Shown in pieces: positions 54,903-64,000 of a stretch of DNA of 64,000 bases. The notes below the pieces were generated by a model. That model was not told where the DNA came from. It did not search any database and saw nothing but the letters and a program-made list of their open reading frames with translations. Each line of letters begins with the position of its first letter. Position 1 is the stretch's first letter. The translations under genes and the position numbers were made by a program. Source of the stretch: Sulfitobacter mediterraneus (GTDB lineage Bacteria; Pseudomonadota; Alphaproteobacteria; Rhodobacterales; Rhodobacteraceae); NCBI RefSeq assembly GCF_016801775.1, contig NZ_CP069004.1, forward strand, positions 2,604,001 to 2,668,000, given 5' to 3'.

Positions 54903-55505
54903 CTAAGTCACCACCCGCAGCGTCAGATTGATCCGCCCACCTTTGGGCAGCAACGTCGATGATCCATCCCGCACCCGGTCCACCCCGTGATAGATCAGCC
55001 GCGCCGCACCTCCCATCACGACCACATCCCCCGATTGCAACCAAACCGATTCCGTCTTACCTCCGCGGGTGGTGTTACCGATCCGAAACAGCGCATCGTC
55101 CCCCAGTGAGACTGACACAACAGGCCAATCAAAATCAGCCTCATCCCGATCCTGATGCATCCCCATCTTTGCGCCGGGCCCATAAAAATTGATCAAACAA
55201 CACTCTGGCCGCCGGTCCAGCCCTGCCACCCGATCCCAAATCGCCAGTACCGGATCAGGAATGGCGGGCCACGCCGCCCCCTGCGGGTGCTGCTTAACAT
55301 AGCGATAGCCGCGCCGATCACTGAACCAACCGAACTGCCCTGCCGCCGTCATCCGCACCGACATCGGTTTGCCATAGGGTGTATCGGGCTGAAAAAATGG
55401 CGCTTGCTCGGCCACTTTTCTGATCGCATCCACGATCTGCCCCTGCGCAGCGGGATCAAGGAACCCTTTGTGAACATCGACCTCTCTGATCCTTAAATGT
55501 GTCAT
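54903..55505 (-). CDS. alkB: AlkB-family alpha-ketoglutarate-dependent dioxygenase
   Basis: 200 residues from ATG 55505 (MTHLRIREVDVHK). The iron site is HQDRDEADF plus a distal His in IYHGVDRV, with Arg contacts in GRINLTLR for 2-oxoglutarate. It probably removes methyl groups from alkylated DNA or RNA bases. The frame is open upstream to 55754, but that stretch is the dnaK promoter region. Confidence 0.92.
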   Translation of the reverse strand: MTHLRIREVDVHKGFLDPAAQGQIVDAIRKVAEQAPFFQPDTPYGKPMSVRMTAAGQFGWFSDRRGYRYVKQHPQGAAWPAIPDPVLAIWDRVAGLDRRPECCLINFYGPGAKMGMHQDRDEADFDWPVVSVSLGDDALFRIGNTTRGGKTESVWLQSGDVVVMGGAARLIYHGVDRVRDGSSTLLPKGGRINLTLRVVT

Positions 55506-55574
55506 ATCGGTCCTGATCGTTACGTTCTTTGCAAAAATCCATGCAGATTCCTTCTCTGAGGGGCTTTGCAATGG

Positions 55575-55602
55575 TTGCAGGGTGCATTTGCGCTCCTTAT
55601 AT
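55575..55602 (+). promoter_or_regulatory. Candidate heat-shock/housekeeping promoter of dnaK
   Basis: TTGCAG at 55575-55580 is followed, after 15 bases, by CTTATAT at 55596-55602, which fits the alphaproteobacterial RpoH -10 pattern CYTATVT. It lies about 120 bases before the dnaK ATG in the divergent gap with the AlkB-like gene. Confidence 0.55.
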
Positions 55603-55720
55603 ACCCTCCGAACCGCTGAAGGCAGTGCTGCTTTCAGTCTCACCACAGATCGGAGCAGAGGTGCCGAACCGGGCCTTATGCCTCGTGTCATCGCCTTGAA
55701 TAAAATGAGGGATCGAAAAC

Positions 55721-57628
55721 ATGGCCAAAGTAATTGGTATTGACCTTGGAACAACCAACAGCTGCATCGCCATCATGGACGGCAGCCAGCCCCGCGTTAT
55801 CGAAAACGCAGAGGGCGCACGTACAACCCCATCTATCGTCGCCTTCACCGACGACGAACGTCTGGTGGGTCAGCCTGCAAAACGGCAGGCTGTAACAAAC
55901 CCGGACAACACAATTTTTGGTGTGAAGCGCCTGATCGGCCGCCGCAATGACGACGCGGATCTCGCCAAAGACAAGAAAAACCTGCCTTTCAACGTGATTG
56001 ATGGCGGCAACGGCGACGCATGGGTCGAAGCCAAGGGTGAGAAATACTCCCCTTCGCAGATCTCTGCCTTCATCCTTGGTAAGATGAAAGAGACCGCCGA
56101 AAGCTATCTCGGCGAAGAAGTGACCCAAGCGGTTATTACCGTACCGGCCTATTTCAACGACGCCCAGCGTCAGGCCACCAAAGACGCGGGCAAAATCGCC
56201 GGTCTTGAAGTGCTGCGCATTATCAACGAGCCGACCGCAGCCGCGCTGGCCTACGGCCTGGACAAAGAGAATACCCAAACCATCGCGGTCTATGACCTTG
56301 GCGGCGGTACATTCGACGTGACCATTCTTGAGATCGACGATGGTCTGTTCGAAGTGAAATCCACCAACGGTGACACGTTCCTCGGCGGTGAAGATTTTGA
56401 CATGCGCATCGTGAACTACCTCGCAGGTGAGTTCAAAAAAGAGCATTCCGTCGACCTGACCAAAGACAAGATGGCCCTGCAGCGTCTGAAAGAAGCCGCC
56501 GAGAAAGCCAAGATTGAGCTGTCCTCGTCGTCCCAGACCGAGATCAACCAGCCGTTTATCTCAATGGGCAAAGACGGCTCGCCGCTGCACATGGTGATGA
56601 AGCTGACCCGTGCCAAGCTGGAAAGCCTTGTTGGCGATCTGATCAAAGCCTCGATGAAGCCTTGCGCCGCCGCGCTGAAGGATGCGGGCCTGTCCGCCTC
56701 TGACATTGACGAGGTTGTTCTCGTCGGTGGTATGACACGTATGCCCAAGGTTGTTGAGGAAGTGACCAAATTCTTCGGCAAGGAGCCACACAAAGGTGTG
56801 AACCCTGACGAGGTGGTTGCACTGGGCGCTGCCATTCAGGCCGGTGTTCTGCAGGGTGACGTGAAAGACGTTGTTCTGCTGGACGTGACACCATTGTCCC
56901 TGGGTATCGAAACCCTCGGCGGCGTGTTCACCCGTCTGATCGACCGCAACACCACGATCCCAACGAAAAAGTCTCAGGTCTTCTCGACCGCCGAAGACAA
57001 CCAGAACGCTGTGACAATCCGCGTGTTCCAGGGTGAACGTGAGATGGCCGCCGACAACAAGATCCTCGGTGCCTTCAACCTTGAAAACATCCCGCCTGCC
57101 CCACGCGGCATGCCACAGATCGAAGTGACCTTTGACATCGACGCCAACGGCATCGTTTCGGTGGGCGCACTTGATAAGGGCACCGGCAAAGAGCAGAAGA
57201 TCACGATCCAGGCCTCTGGCGGTCTGTCCGACGATGACATCGAAAAAATGGTCAAGGACGCCGAAGAGAACGCCGAAGCGGATAAAGAACGCCGCGAGCT
57301 GATCGAAGCGAAAAACCAGGCCGAAAGCCTGATCCATTCGACCGAAAAGTCGGTGGAAGAGCATTCGGATAAGGTGGATCCGACAACTGTCGAAGCCATC
57401 GAACTGGCCATTGCCGCGCTCAAAGACGAGCTGGAAACTGAAAATGTCGAGAAGATCAAATCCGGCATCCAGAACGTCACCGAAGCGGCCATGAAACTGG
57501 GCGAAGCCATTTATAAGGCCGCGCAGGAAGAAGGCGAAGACGTTCCCGAAGCGGCAGATGCTGCAGGTGGCGACGATGACATCGTCGATGCCGAGTTCGA
57601 AGATCTGGACGATGACAAGCGCGCGTAA
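55721..57628 (+). CDS. dnaK: Chaperone DnaK (Hsp70)
   Basis: 635 residues. The ATPase domain begins [13 protein letters not shown] and has [15 protein letters not shown] and [12 protein letters not shown]; the interdomain linker and substrate domain follow ([18 protein letters not shown]). The C-terminus ends in an acidic tail (EDLDDDK), normal for the family. Works with DnaJ encoded 79 bases downstream. Confidence 0.98.
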   Translation: MAKVIGIDLGTTNSCIAIMDGSQPRVIENAEGARTTPSIVAFTDDERLVGQPAKRQAVTNPDNTIFGVKRLIGRRNDDADLAKDKKNLPFNVIDGGNGDAWVEAKGEKYSPSQISAFILGKMKETAESYLGEEVTQAVITVPAYFNDAQRQATKDAGKIAGLEVLRIINEPTAAALAYGLDKENTQTIAVYDLGGGTFDVTILEIDDGLFEVKSTNGDTFLGGEDFDMRIVNYLAGEFKKEHSVDLTKDKMALQRLKEAAEKAKIELSSSSQTEINQPFISMGKDGSPLHMVMKLTRAKLESLVGDLIKASMKPCAAALKDAGLSASDIDEVVLVGGMTRMPKVVEEVTKFFGKEPHKGVNPDEVVALGAAIQAGVLQGDVKDVVLLDVTPLSLGIETLGGVFTRLIDRNTTIPTKKSQVFSTAEDNQNAVTIRVFQGEREMAADNKILGAFNLENIPPAPRGMPQIEVTFDIDANGIVSVGALDKGTGKEQKITIQASGGLSDDDIEKMVKDAEENAEADKERRELIEAKNQAESLIHSTEKSVEEHSDKVDPTTVEAIELAIAALKDELETENVEKIKSGIQNVTEAAMKLGEAIYKAAQEEGEDVPEAADAAGGDDDIVDAEFEDLDDDKRA

Positions 57629-57650
57629 ATTGATGCGCTGAACTGACGAC

Positions 57651-57679
57651 AGGGCCGGTCCGATAGACGGGCCGGCCCT
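57651..57679 (+). terminator. Intergenic hairpin between dnaK and dnaJ
   Basis: AGGGCCGG and CCGGCCCT form an 8-bp stem with a 13-base loop, followed by TCGTGTT, not a proper U-tract. It probably lowers read-through or stabilises dnaK mRNA rather than fully terminating. Confidence 0.45.
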
Positions 57680-57707
57680 TCGTGTTCCGGAAAAAGGACA
57701 TTAATCC

Positions 57708-58862
57708 ATGGCAAAACGTGATTATTACGAGGTACTTGGCGTCGCCAAGGGGGCCTCTGCCGACGAGATTAAGAAAGGCTATCGCAAGAAGGCCAAAGAA
57801 CTGCACCCGGATCGCAACGCCGACAAACCGGACGCCGAAGCGCAGTTCAAGGAGGCCAACGAAGCCTACGAAGTGCTGAAAGACGCCGACAAGAAAGCAG
57901 CCTATGACCGTTATGGTCACGCCGCATTCGAAGGTGGCATGGGTGGCGGTGGCCGTCCCGGCGGTGGCTTTGGCGGCGGTCAGGGTGATTTCTCATCCGC
58001 GTTTTCCGACGTATTTGACGACCTCTTTGGTGACTTTATGGGCCAACGCGGTGGCGGCGGTGGCGGACACCGGGCCGCACGTGGATCCGACCTGCGCTAC
58101 AACCTGCGCATTTCCCTCGAAGACGCCTTCTCGGGCCTGCAAAAATCCATCAACGTGCCCACGTCAGTCCCTTGTGACAGCTGCGAAGGATCAGGCGCAG
58201 AAGGCGGCGCAGAGCCGACAACCTGCCCCACCTGTTCCGGCATGGGCAAGGTCCGTGCGCAGCAGGGCTTCTTCACCGTTGAACGCACCTGCCCGACATG
58301 TTCCGGCATGGGCCAAACCATCAAGAACCCCTGCAAGACCTGCCGGGGCGCGGGCCGGGTGGAAAAAGAACGCTCGCTGTCTGTGAACATCCCCGCCGGG
58401 GTCGAAACCGGCACCCGCATCCGCCTTGCTGGCGAAGGCGAAGCAGGCATGCGGGGCGGACCCTCGGGCGATCTGTACATCTTTATCGAAGTGCAGGAGC
58501 ACGAACTGTTCGATCGCGACGGTCCAAACCTGTTCTGCCGCGTCCCGGTGTCCATGAGCACCGCTGCATTGGGCGGCACAATCGAAGTGCCCACCATTGA
58601 TGGCGGGCGCGGGCGCGTGTCCGTCCCATCGGGCAGCCAATCCGGCCGCCAGATGCGCCTGCGCGGCAAAGGCATGCCCGCCCTGCGCGGCAAGGGTGTG
58701 GGTGACATGATCATCGAACTGGCGGTTGAGACACCTGTAAACCTGACGTCCAAGCAGAAAGAGCTGCTGCGCGAATTTGAAGAGCTGTCGTCGGAGAACA
58801 ACCCCGAAAGCAGCAGCTTTTTCTCAAGCGTGAAGTCCTTTTGGGATTCGATGAAGGGCTGA
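57708..58862 (+). CDS. dnaJ: Chaperone DnaJ (Hsp40)
   Basis: 384 residues. J domain with HPD (LHPDRNAD) at about 33, a long Gly-rich linker, and four zinc-binding repeats: [24 protein letters not shown] and CKTCRGAG. The C-terminal client-binding domain is complete. It stimulates DnaK ATPase. A downstream terminator ends the operon. Confidence 0.98.
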   Translation: MAKRDYYEVLGVAKGASADEIKKGYRKKAKELHPDRNADKPDAEAQFKEANEAYEVLKDADKKAAYDRYGHAAFEGGMGGGGRPGGGFGGGQGDFSSAFSDVFDDLFGDFMGQRGGGGGGHRAARGSDLRYNLRISLEDAFSGLQKSINVPTSVPCDSCEGSGAEGGAEPTTCPTCSGMGKVRAQQGFFTVERTCPTCSGMGQTIKNPCKTCRGAGRVEKERSLSVNIPAGVETGTRIRLAGEGEAGMRGGPSGDLYIFIEVQEHELFDRDGPNLFCRVPVSMSTAALGGTIEVPTIDGGRGRVSVPSGSQSGRQMRLRGKGMPALRGKGVGDMIIELAVETPVNLTSKQKELLREFEELSSENNPESSSFFSSVKSFWDSMKG

Positions 58863-58913
58863 CCTATTGGCCAGACCTCTGGTCCGGCGATAGGTCTAAC
58901 GAATGTAGAAGGG

Positions 58914-58947
58914 GGCCACGGTCGCTTATCGTGGCCTCTTTTCTTTT
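58914..58947 (+). terminator. Rho-independent terminator of dnaK-dnaJ
   Basis: GGCCACG and CGTGGCC arms around a 9-base loop are followed by TCTTTTCTTTT. It separates dnaJ from the convergent phosphatase-like gene. Confidence 0.85.
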
Positions 58948-58950
58948 GGG

Positions 58951-59433
58951 TCAATGGTAATCATAGCCGAGATATCGGTTCGGCTTGTCCGCATCTTCTG
59001 GTTTGCCGATAAATCGCGCCCAAACCCCACCGGGCCGCCAAATGCCATCCATCAAGTCAAATGCCCTCTCTACATCGCCGCCCCGCCCTTCCAAGGCAAA
59101 GCGATAGAAAAAGGCTGAAACCCGCGCATTGTAGATACAATGCACATGCAGTGGCGCATCCGGCGCTGCTTCGATTGCGTCACAAAAGGCCGTCCAGTCC
59201 GCTTCGGTTGGATCGGCAAAATCCACCGGGATATAGACATATTCCACTCCGAGCTGCTCAACACTCGTCGCCTCATCATCCAACGCGCCGTCATTTGAAT
59301 GCGGACCGAGGTTGATAATCTGTGCGACCCCCGATCGTGCAAGCAAGCTGAGTTGCCCCTCCGTAGGCTGCCCTGACAGGCTGATGCGGTTGTCCCAACG
59401 CCGCCAGTTCAGAATGTCTTGTTCGGCTGTCAT
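58951..59433 (-). CDS. PTP-like (DSP/DUF442-type) phosphatase family protein
   Basis: 160 residues from ATG 59433 with GAAGGAAG upstream. The fold matches the small PTP-like domain found alone or fused to NAD kinase or beta-lactamase-like proteins. The active loop is HCIYNARVSAF: Cys99 and Arg104 are separated by four residues, not the five of classic tyrosine phosphatases, which is typical of this subfamily. Substrate unknown. Confidence 0.8.
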   Translation of the reverse strand: MTAEQDILNWRRWDNRISLSGQPTEGQLSLLARSGVAQIINLGPHSNDGALDDEATSVEQLGVEYVYIPVDFADPTEADWTAFCDAIEAAPDAPLHVHCIYNARVSAFFYRFALEGRGGDVERAFDLMDGIWRPGGVWARFIGKPEDADKPNRYLGYDYH

Positions 59434-59546
59434 GGTTGCTTCCTTCTTTGGCCTGAGTTTGCCCCGCGATCCGGCGCTGCACCGCAGTCCCTTCACACAC
59501 CGTTAATCTTAACCCTTCTCTAACCCTCTGCGTCCAGAGTTTTGCC

Positions 59547-60296
59547 ATGTCTGCGCTCTCTGATTCCCATCAACCCATGCTCTTTGACGAGACCCCTGCC
59601 GCCGCACCCCTTCAGGGCAAGCAACCCTCGTACATACGTGATCATCGCCAGCGGTTGCGGGCCCGTTTCATGGCGGGCGGCGCCGATGCGATGCCGGATT
59701 ATGAGTTGTTGGAACTCGTCTTGTTTCGGGCCATCCCGCGCCGCGATGTCAAACCCATTGCACGGGCGTTGATGGACCGGTTCGGCGATTTCAATCACGT
59801 GATCACAGCGCCGGAGGCCCGCTTGCGGGACATTTCCGGCGTCGGCGATGCCGTGATCGTTGAATTGAAGATCGTGCAAGCCGCGGCGCAGCGGATGGCG
59901 CAGGCCAAGGTACTGCAAAAACACATTCTCTCAAGTTGGGACGCACTGCTGGAATACTGCCAGATCGCCATGGCCCACCGCGAGACAGAACAGTTTCGCG
60001 TGCTCTATCTCGACCGCAAAAACCTGCTGATTGCGGATGAGGAACAAGGTAAAGGCACCGTGGATCATGTGCCCGTCTACCCCCGCGAGGTCGCCAAACG
60101 GGCGTTGGAGCTGAACGCTTCCGCACTGATTCTCGTGCACAATCACCCATCAGGCGATCCAACCCCGTCAGCCGCAGATATCGACATGACCCACCAGATA
60201 GAATGCGCCTGTGACGCGCTGGGGATCACACTCCACGATCACCTGATCATCGGAAAATCACGGGAACTGAGCCTGCGATCTGAAGGGTTCATTTAA
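59547..60296 (+). CDS. radC: RadC-family (JAMM-domain) protein
   Basis: 249 residues. The N-terminal helix-hairpin-helix-like region ([17 protein letters not shown]) precedes a metalloprotease-like domain with [20 protein letters not shown], the JAMM HxH...D motif. Its role in DNA repair is historical and disputed. Divergent from the phosphatase-like gene. Confidence 0.92.
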   Translation: MSALSDSHQPMLFDETPAAAPLQGKQPSYIRDHRQRLRARFMAGGADAMPDYELLELVLFRAIPRRDVKPIARALMDRFGDFNHVITAPEARLRDISGVGDAVIVELKIVQAAAQRMAQAKVLQKHILSSWDALLEYCQIAMAHRETEQFRVLYLDRKNLLIADEEQGKGTVDHVPVYPREVAKRALELNASALILVHNHPSGDPTPSAADIDMTHQIECACDALGITLHDHLIIGKSRELSLRSEGFI

Positions 60297-60308
60297 AAGG
60301 GCGCGCTC

Positions 60309-61865
60309 CTAGCGCACCCAGACCTCAACGCGGCGGTTGGCCTGCCTGCCCCATGCGGTGTCATCACAGGCCATCGGAAGTGCCTCGCCAAAGGCATCAA
60401 CCCCCAGATCCACTCGTTCCAGATTGGCGGTCACCGCTGCTGCGCTCACCGCCCGCAAGACCGCCTCGGCGCGGCGCAGTGCGATGTCGCGGTTGGCCTT
60501 TGCTGCCCCCTGACCATCGCTGAACCCGACAAAAAGGATCTGCCGCGCATCGTATTTGCCCTGTTCCAGAGACCGCGCCAGTTGTTGCACGTTGGAACGG
60601 GACTGCGCATCGAGCCGGATCGACCCGGCTTCGAACCTGAAAGACGTGGTGAGCCGCGCCATCGGGCCAAGCGTGGCTGTCATGCGTTGCAACTCCTGCA
60701 ACGACGTTTCAGGGCCGGCCACCGTGATCGCATTGGCAAACCGGTTGCCCTGATCATCCACCGGAATTTCCTCGGGCCGCTGATCCACAAATCCGGCGCG
60801 CCGGATCACATTTTGGGCAGTGGGACCGCGGGTAAAGGCCAGAAACTCCCGCGCGATCAACGGCAGACGCCGCGCCGGGAAATACAGAAACATCGGTGCG
60901 GTGAGCGGGTAATCCTCGGTTTTGATCGTGCGCCGCGCCGCATCGAGATAAAACCCGCATGTCCCGCTAAGCGTCAGCACCTGTGTGTTGCGCCGTTCGG
61001 CAAAGCTGGTGATGCCCAAGGCAAAACTGTCCTTTGCCACAGCTTGGGCCAGTGCCCCCGGCAAGGCATGGCGGGTGATCTGCCCCGCCAGTGACGATTT
61101 TGCAGGCACCATTATCTGATCCTCGATGGCCTGGCTCAGCCCGCTGGCCAGATCGGGCAAATGCAGATCAATCGGCGCGTCTGGCCCGCCCAGTTCCTGC
61201 CAGTTTGTGACCTCTCCGGCAAACACCTGCGCAAGTGTCAGTGGCGAAATATCCTTGATCGGATTGGTCGGCGCGACCACTGGCACAACGGCATCCAATG
61301 CCAGAACACGGCTGCGGTTCGGCCCGGTCAGATCCCCCATGCCGGCTTCACGGGCATTGATCCGTTCGGCTTTGCGGATCTCGCGCAGGGACATGACGAT
61401 ATCGGCCTCATTGGCCAGCAGATCGGCAAACCCTTCATCGGCATTGGTGGCGCGAAAGCCAAATCGCGCAGCCAGCTTTCCGCTGTCCTTGCGGTGCAAC
61501 AACAGATCAAACCGCGTTGCATCCACGTTTTCCCGGCTCACATCATACCCGCCGCGTTGGGCATAGGCCTCGATCAGTGCCGGCATCAGAACCGCGCCCA
61601 TGGTCGCAGAACCGGAAAGATACACCTCGGCAACGTAGTCTTGTAAATTCGGACAACCCGGACCGGCACAATTCACACCGGATCCGTCAACCGTCAGTTC
61701 GCCATATTCGGTTTGGACACGATAGAACTCTCCGTCAAAACCGGAGAGAGTTCCGCTCAGCTCGATTTTGCCATCGCGCGAGGTCAGCGTGACGTCCTGT
61801 GCCCACAAAGTGGATGCACCAAACAGAAAAAATGCGGCGAAAGCCGCCGCACATTTCAATCTCAT
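60309..61865 (-). CDS. Phosphate-binding-protein-like/OmpA-domain fusion, exported
   Basis: 518 residues. A signal peptide (MRLKCAAAFAAFFLFGASTLWAQ) is followed by a PstS-like periplasmic-binding region (VYLSGSATMGAVLMPALIEAYAQRGG, LAQVFAGEVTNWQELGG). The C-terminal about 120 residues are an OmpA peptidoglycan-binding domain (ILFVGFSDGQGAAKANRDIALRRAEAV, RQANRRVEVWVR). It is probably anchored to the cell wall and binds an anion or ligand in the periplasm. It follows the exported unknown gene by 21 bases. Confidence 0.85.
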   Translation of the reverse strand: MRLKCAAAFAAFFLFGASTLWAQDVTLTSRDGKIELSGTLSGFDGEFYRVQTEYGELTVDGSGVNCAGPGCPNLQDYVAEVYLSGSATMGAVLMPALIEAYAQRGGYDVSRENVDATRFDLLLHRKDSGKLAARFGFRATNADEGFADLLANEADIVMSLREIRKAERINAREAGMGDLTGPNRSRVLALDAVVPVVAPTNPIKDISPLTLAQVFAGEVTNWQELGGPDAPIDLHLPDLASGLSQAIEDQIMVPAKSSLAGQITRHALPGALAQAVAKDSFALGITSFAERRNTQVLTLSGTCGFYLDAARRTIKTEDYPLTAPMFLYFPARRLPLIAREFLAFTRGPTAQNVIRRAGFVDQRPEEIPVDDQGNRFANAITVAGPETSLQELQRMTATLGPMARLTTSFRFEAGSIRLDAQSRSNVQQLARSLEQGKYDARQILFVGFSDGQGAAKANRDIALRRAEAVLRAVSAAAVTANLERVDLGVDAFGEALPMACDDTAWGRQANRRVEVWVR

Positions 61866-61886
61866 CCTAAGATCCCTGGCGCTGCG

Positions 61887-62894
61887 TTACTTGGCAGCGA
61901 CTTTCAGGTCTTGCAGCAGATTATTCAACACCAGAAACCCACCAATCTCGTCGCAATCAGGAACGGGCAGTGTCAGGTTTTGCGTTTTGATCGAATAATC
62001 GCCCAAAACTTCAAGCGACTGCGCCTCAATCTCCAACCCGCAATTGGCCTCGGTGATCTCCGCTTCAACGCTCAAAGCGATGACGCCAGAGCGGCCATTT
62101 GTATCACTGGGAAAGCTGTAGACTTCTGCCAGCAGGGGATCACCTGCGTTTGTATCGCCATGCCGCGTCAGAACGCCGCCGTTGCCTGTGACAGCATCGG
62201 CAATCTCGCCAGGTGACGCTTCCCACAAATGGCCGGTCTCGCCGTAGCCTGCGCCAAATTCGCGGGCGTGGATCTGAAACCCTGTGTTGCCCTTCCATTG
62301 CAGAACCGAGCGGTCAAAATCAGCCAAGTCCTCGACCATGGTCTGCGCCACTGCGCCATCACCATTGGTGAAAGCCATGATAAACACGGCGTCGGTGGCC
62401 AAGGCCGGCACGGTCAGGTCCAGTGTTCCGTTAAAAGTTGTCGTCTCGGTGAAAATCATGCCGTTGTGGTGCACTGTCACCCGCTCATTGGGCAGACAGG
62501 GCGCTTCCATGCTCAGCTTGACCATCGCCGCCGCAATCGGCTGTGCAACTGCGGAAATGGTGCAGGCGTTGGCCACATCAATCTCCGGCATATCCGGTTC
62601 AGGCAGAACGCTCTTGGGTGACGCAACCTTGACCACTTCGGGATCAGCCTGCGGCACGTCAATCGCACTGCTGAACTCCGCCGAAGTCAGCTTGATTTCC
62701 TGCACATCCAACAGGGAATTGGCTGGATCGGAGGCATCAATCGTTTTCACCATGGGGATGGCATTGCCAGCCACACCATAGCGTTGCTGTGCGGTATCGG
62801 TGCTTTGCATGACAAAGCCGATGGCAAGCGCGCAGGTCAATGTACCTGCTGCGGTTGCGATACCTTTTTTCTGCAAAACAAAAGTCTGCAACAT
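61887..62894 (-). CDS. Exported or membrane-anchored protein of unknown function
   Basis: 335 residues from ATG 62894 (AGGA upstream). An N-terminal hydrophobic stretch (IATAAGTLTCALAIGFVM) suggests a signal or anchor. The rest is periplasmic-type, Asp/Glu-rich, with four Cys in two pairs (ANACTIS, EAPCLPNE; EANCGLE, VPDCDEIG) that may form disulfides. No family is recognised. It lies just downstream of secA. Confidence 0.75.
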   Translation of the reverse strand: MLQTFVLQKKGIATAAGTLTCALAIGFVMQSTDTAQQRYGVAGNAIPMVKTIDASDPANSLLDVQEIKLTSAEFSSAIDVPQADPEVVKVASPKSVLPEPDMPEIDVANACTISAVAQPIAAAMVKLSMEAPCLPNERVTVHHNGMIFTETTTFNGTLDLTVPALATDAVFIMAFTNGDGAVAQTMVEDLADFDRSVLQWKGNTGFQIHAREFGAGYGETGHLWEASPGEIADAVTGNGGVLTRHGDTNAGDPLLAEVYSFPSDTNGRSGVIALSVEAEITEANCGLEIEAQSLEVLGDYSIKTQNLTLPVPDCDEIGGFLVLNNLLQDLKVAAK

Positions 62895-62935
62895 GGGTCC
62901 TGTTCCTTTAATGGAATCGTTCAGGAACGTTGTCG

Positions 62936-62962
62936 CAAACAAAAAGGGCCGCCTTATGACCC
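62936..62962 (-). terminator. Candidate terminator of secA
   Basis: On the minus strand GGGTC-ATAAGGC-GGCCC (one G-T pair) is followed by TTTTTGTTT, about 40 bases past the secA stop. Confidence 0.6.
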
Positions 62963-62999
62963 GTTTAGGCGCAGAATGTGGCGCTTAAGTGTCAGATGT

Positions 63000-64000
63000 T
63001 TAACCCAAACGCCCGTGGCAATGTTTGAATTTCTTACCGGACCCACAAGGGCACATGTCATTTCGGCTGGGGTTACCCCAAGTGGAAGGATCATCCTCGA
63101 CAAACCCATCCACCGCGGCACCCGCTGCGGGCGTTTCCTTGGCCGCTGCCGCGTTCATTGCCAATTGACGCGCTGCCATTTCCTGCATCATCGCGTTCCG
63201 CTCTTCTTCAGTCATCGGCTGAATCTGGGCCAGCTTTTGCGTGACGTCCTGACGCAGGCTGTCGAGCATGGTTTCAAACAGTTGGAAGGATTCATTCTTG
63301 TATTCGTTCAACGGATCGCGTTGCGCATAGCCGCGGAAGCCGACCACAGACCGCAGGTGTTCCAGCGTCAGCAGGTGATCGCGCCACTTGCCGTCAATCG
63401 CTTGCAACAAAAGCTGCTTTTCGATGTTGCGCATATTCTCTTCGCCAAAGACCTCGGCCTTTTGCGCCATCAACCCGTCGGTCGCTTCGATCAGGCGTTC
63501 ACGGATCACGTCGTCATCCACGCCTTCTTCTTCGCACCATTCAACGATGGGCAGATCCATGTTTAACTGTTCGGCAACCGCCGTCTTGAACCCTTCGGTG
63601 TCCCACTGATCGGCATAGGTTTTGGGCGGCATGTACACATCAATCAGATCATCGATCACCTGATGGCGCATATCGGTGACGATCTCGTTCAGATCTTCTG
63701 CTTCCATGATGTCGCGGCGCTGGCCGAATACCACCTTACGCTGCTCGTTCATCACATCGTCGAACTTCAAAAGCTGTTTGCGGATGTCAAAGTTGCGGCC
63801 CTCGACCTTGGCCTGTGCCCGCTCCAGCGATTTGTTCACCCATGGGTGAATGATCGCTTCGCCTTCTTTGAGGCCCAGCGTCGTCAGCACCTTCTCAAGC
63901 CGCTCGGACCCAAAAATGCGCATCAAGTCGTCTTCCAAGGACAAGAAGAACGATGTGCGCCCCGGATCACCCTGACGGCCAGAACGGCCCCGCAACTGGT
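63000..64000 (-). CDS. secA: Preprotein translocase ATPase SecA, C-terminal part
   Basis: The last about 333 codons of SecA; the N-terminal ATPase region is beyond the window. Motif VI ([12 protein letters not shown]) is at the right edge, followed by the helical scaffold and wing domains ([17 protein letters not shown]) and the SecB/zinc-binding tail [14 protein letters not shown]. It drives Sec-dependent export. The open frame reaches the window edge. Confidence 0.97.
   Translation of the reverse strand, partial: QLRGRSGRQGDPGRTSFFLSLEDDLMRIFGSERLEKVLTTLGLKEGEAIIHPWVNKSLERAQAKVEGRNFDIRKQLLKFDDVMNEQRKVVFGQRRDIMEAEDLNEIVTDMRHQVIDDLIDVYMPPKTYADQWDTEGFKTAVAEQLNMDLPIVEWCEEEGVDDDVIRERLIEATDGLMAQKAEVFGEENMRNIEKQLLLQAIDGKWRDHLLTLEHLRSVVGFRGYAQRDPLNEYKNESFQLFETMLDSLRQDVTQKLAQIQPMTEEERNAMMQEMAARQLAMNAAAAKETPAAGAAVDGFVEDDPSTWGNPSRNDMCPCGSGKKFKHCHGRLG

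Overview
The window looks like chromosomal DNA of a marine-type alphaproteobacterium of the Rhodobacterales (roseobacter group). This rests on moderately high GC, the rnd-like/kdsD/lptCAB/hpf/ptsN block, dnaK-dnaJ, a Hint-domain protein typical of Rhodobacterales, and a Box-type phenylacetyl-CoA (paa) operon. No rRNA, phage, insertion sequence or CRISPR array was seen. Both ends are cut genes: hydantoinase/oxoprolinase on the left and secA on the right.

Layout. 1-5.5 kb (minus strand): hydantoinase-like protein, queG, a glutathione S-transferase, mtgA and a Hint protein. 5.6-12 kb: a glutamate synthase operon, gltD - small GFA-fold protein - gltB. 12.2-14 kb: uppP and an NDUFA9-like epimerase, then tRNA-Leu(CAG). 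14.4-29.9 kb: an accessory catabolic island. One minus-strand operon carries two amidohydrolases, a P450 and a ferredoxin reductase. Diverging from it are a MarR regulator with a limonene-epoxide-hydrolase-like enzyme. A second P450 follows with two SDRs, a ThuA-like and a NIPSNAP protein. A full livHMGF plus binding-protein uptake system, a third SDR and a [2Fe-2S] ferredoxin complete it. Together these encode uptake, P450 oxygenation with its own electron chain, epoxide opening, dehydrogenation and hydrolysis or decarboxylation of an unknown organic substrate. Three AT-rich promoter gaps in the island share short sequence motifs.

30-38.8 kb: an IclR regulator and paaJABCDEZX for phenylacetate catabolism. 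38.9-43.7 kb: RNase D-like exonuclease, kdsD, lptC, lptA, lptB, long-form hpf and ptsN. 43.7-54.8 kb: a surface-polysaccharide region with a two-domain sulfotransferase, four glycosyltransferases, galE, galU, kdsB, cysQ and a polysaccharide-export permease; sulfotransferase plus the PAP phosphatase CysQ suggests a sulfated glycan. 54.9-64 kb: AlkB-like dioxygenase, dnaK-dnaJ with a candidate heat-shock promoter, a phosphatase-like protein, radC, an OmpA-fused phosphate-binding-like protein, an exported protein of unknown function, and the 3' end of secA.

The best candidate for something undescribed is the P450 island. Its two P450s are related to each other, have short N-termini, lack the usual acid of the I-helix, and sit with metal-dependent hydrolases in which a conserved metal-ligand Asp is replaced.
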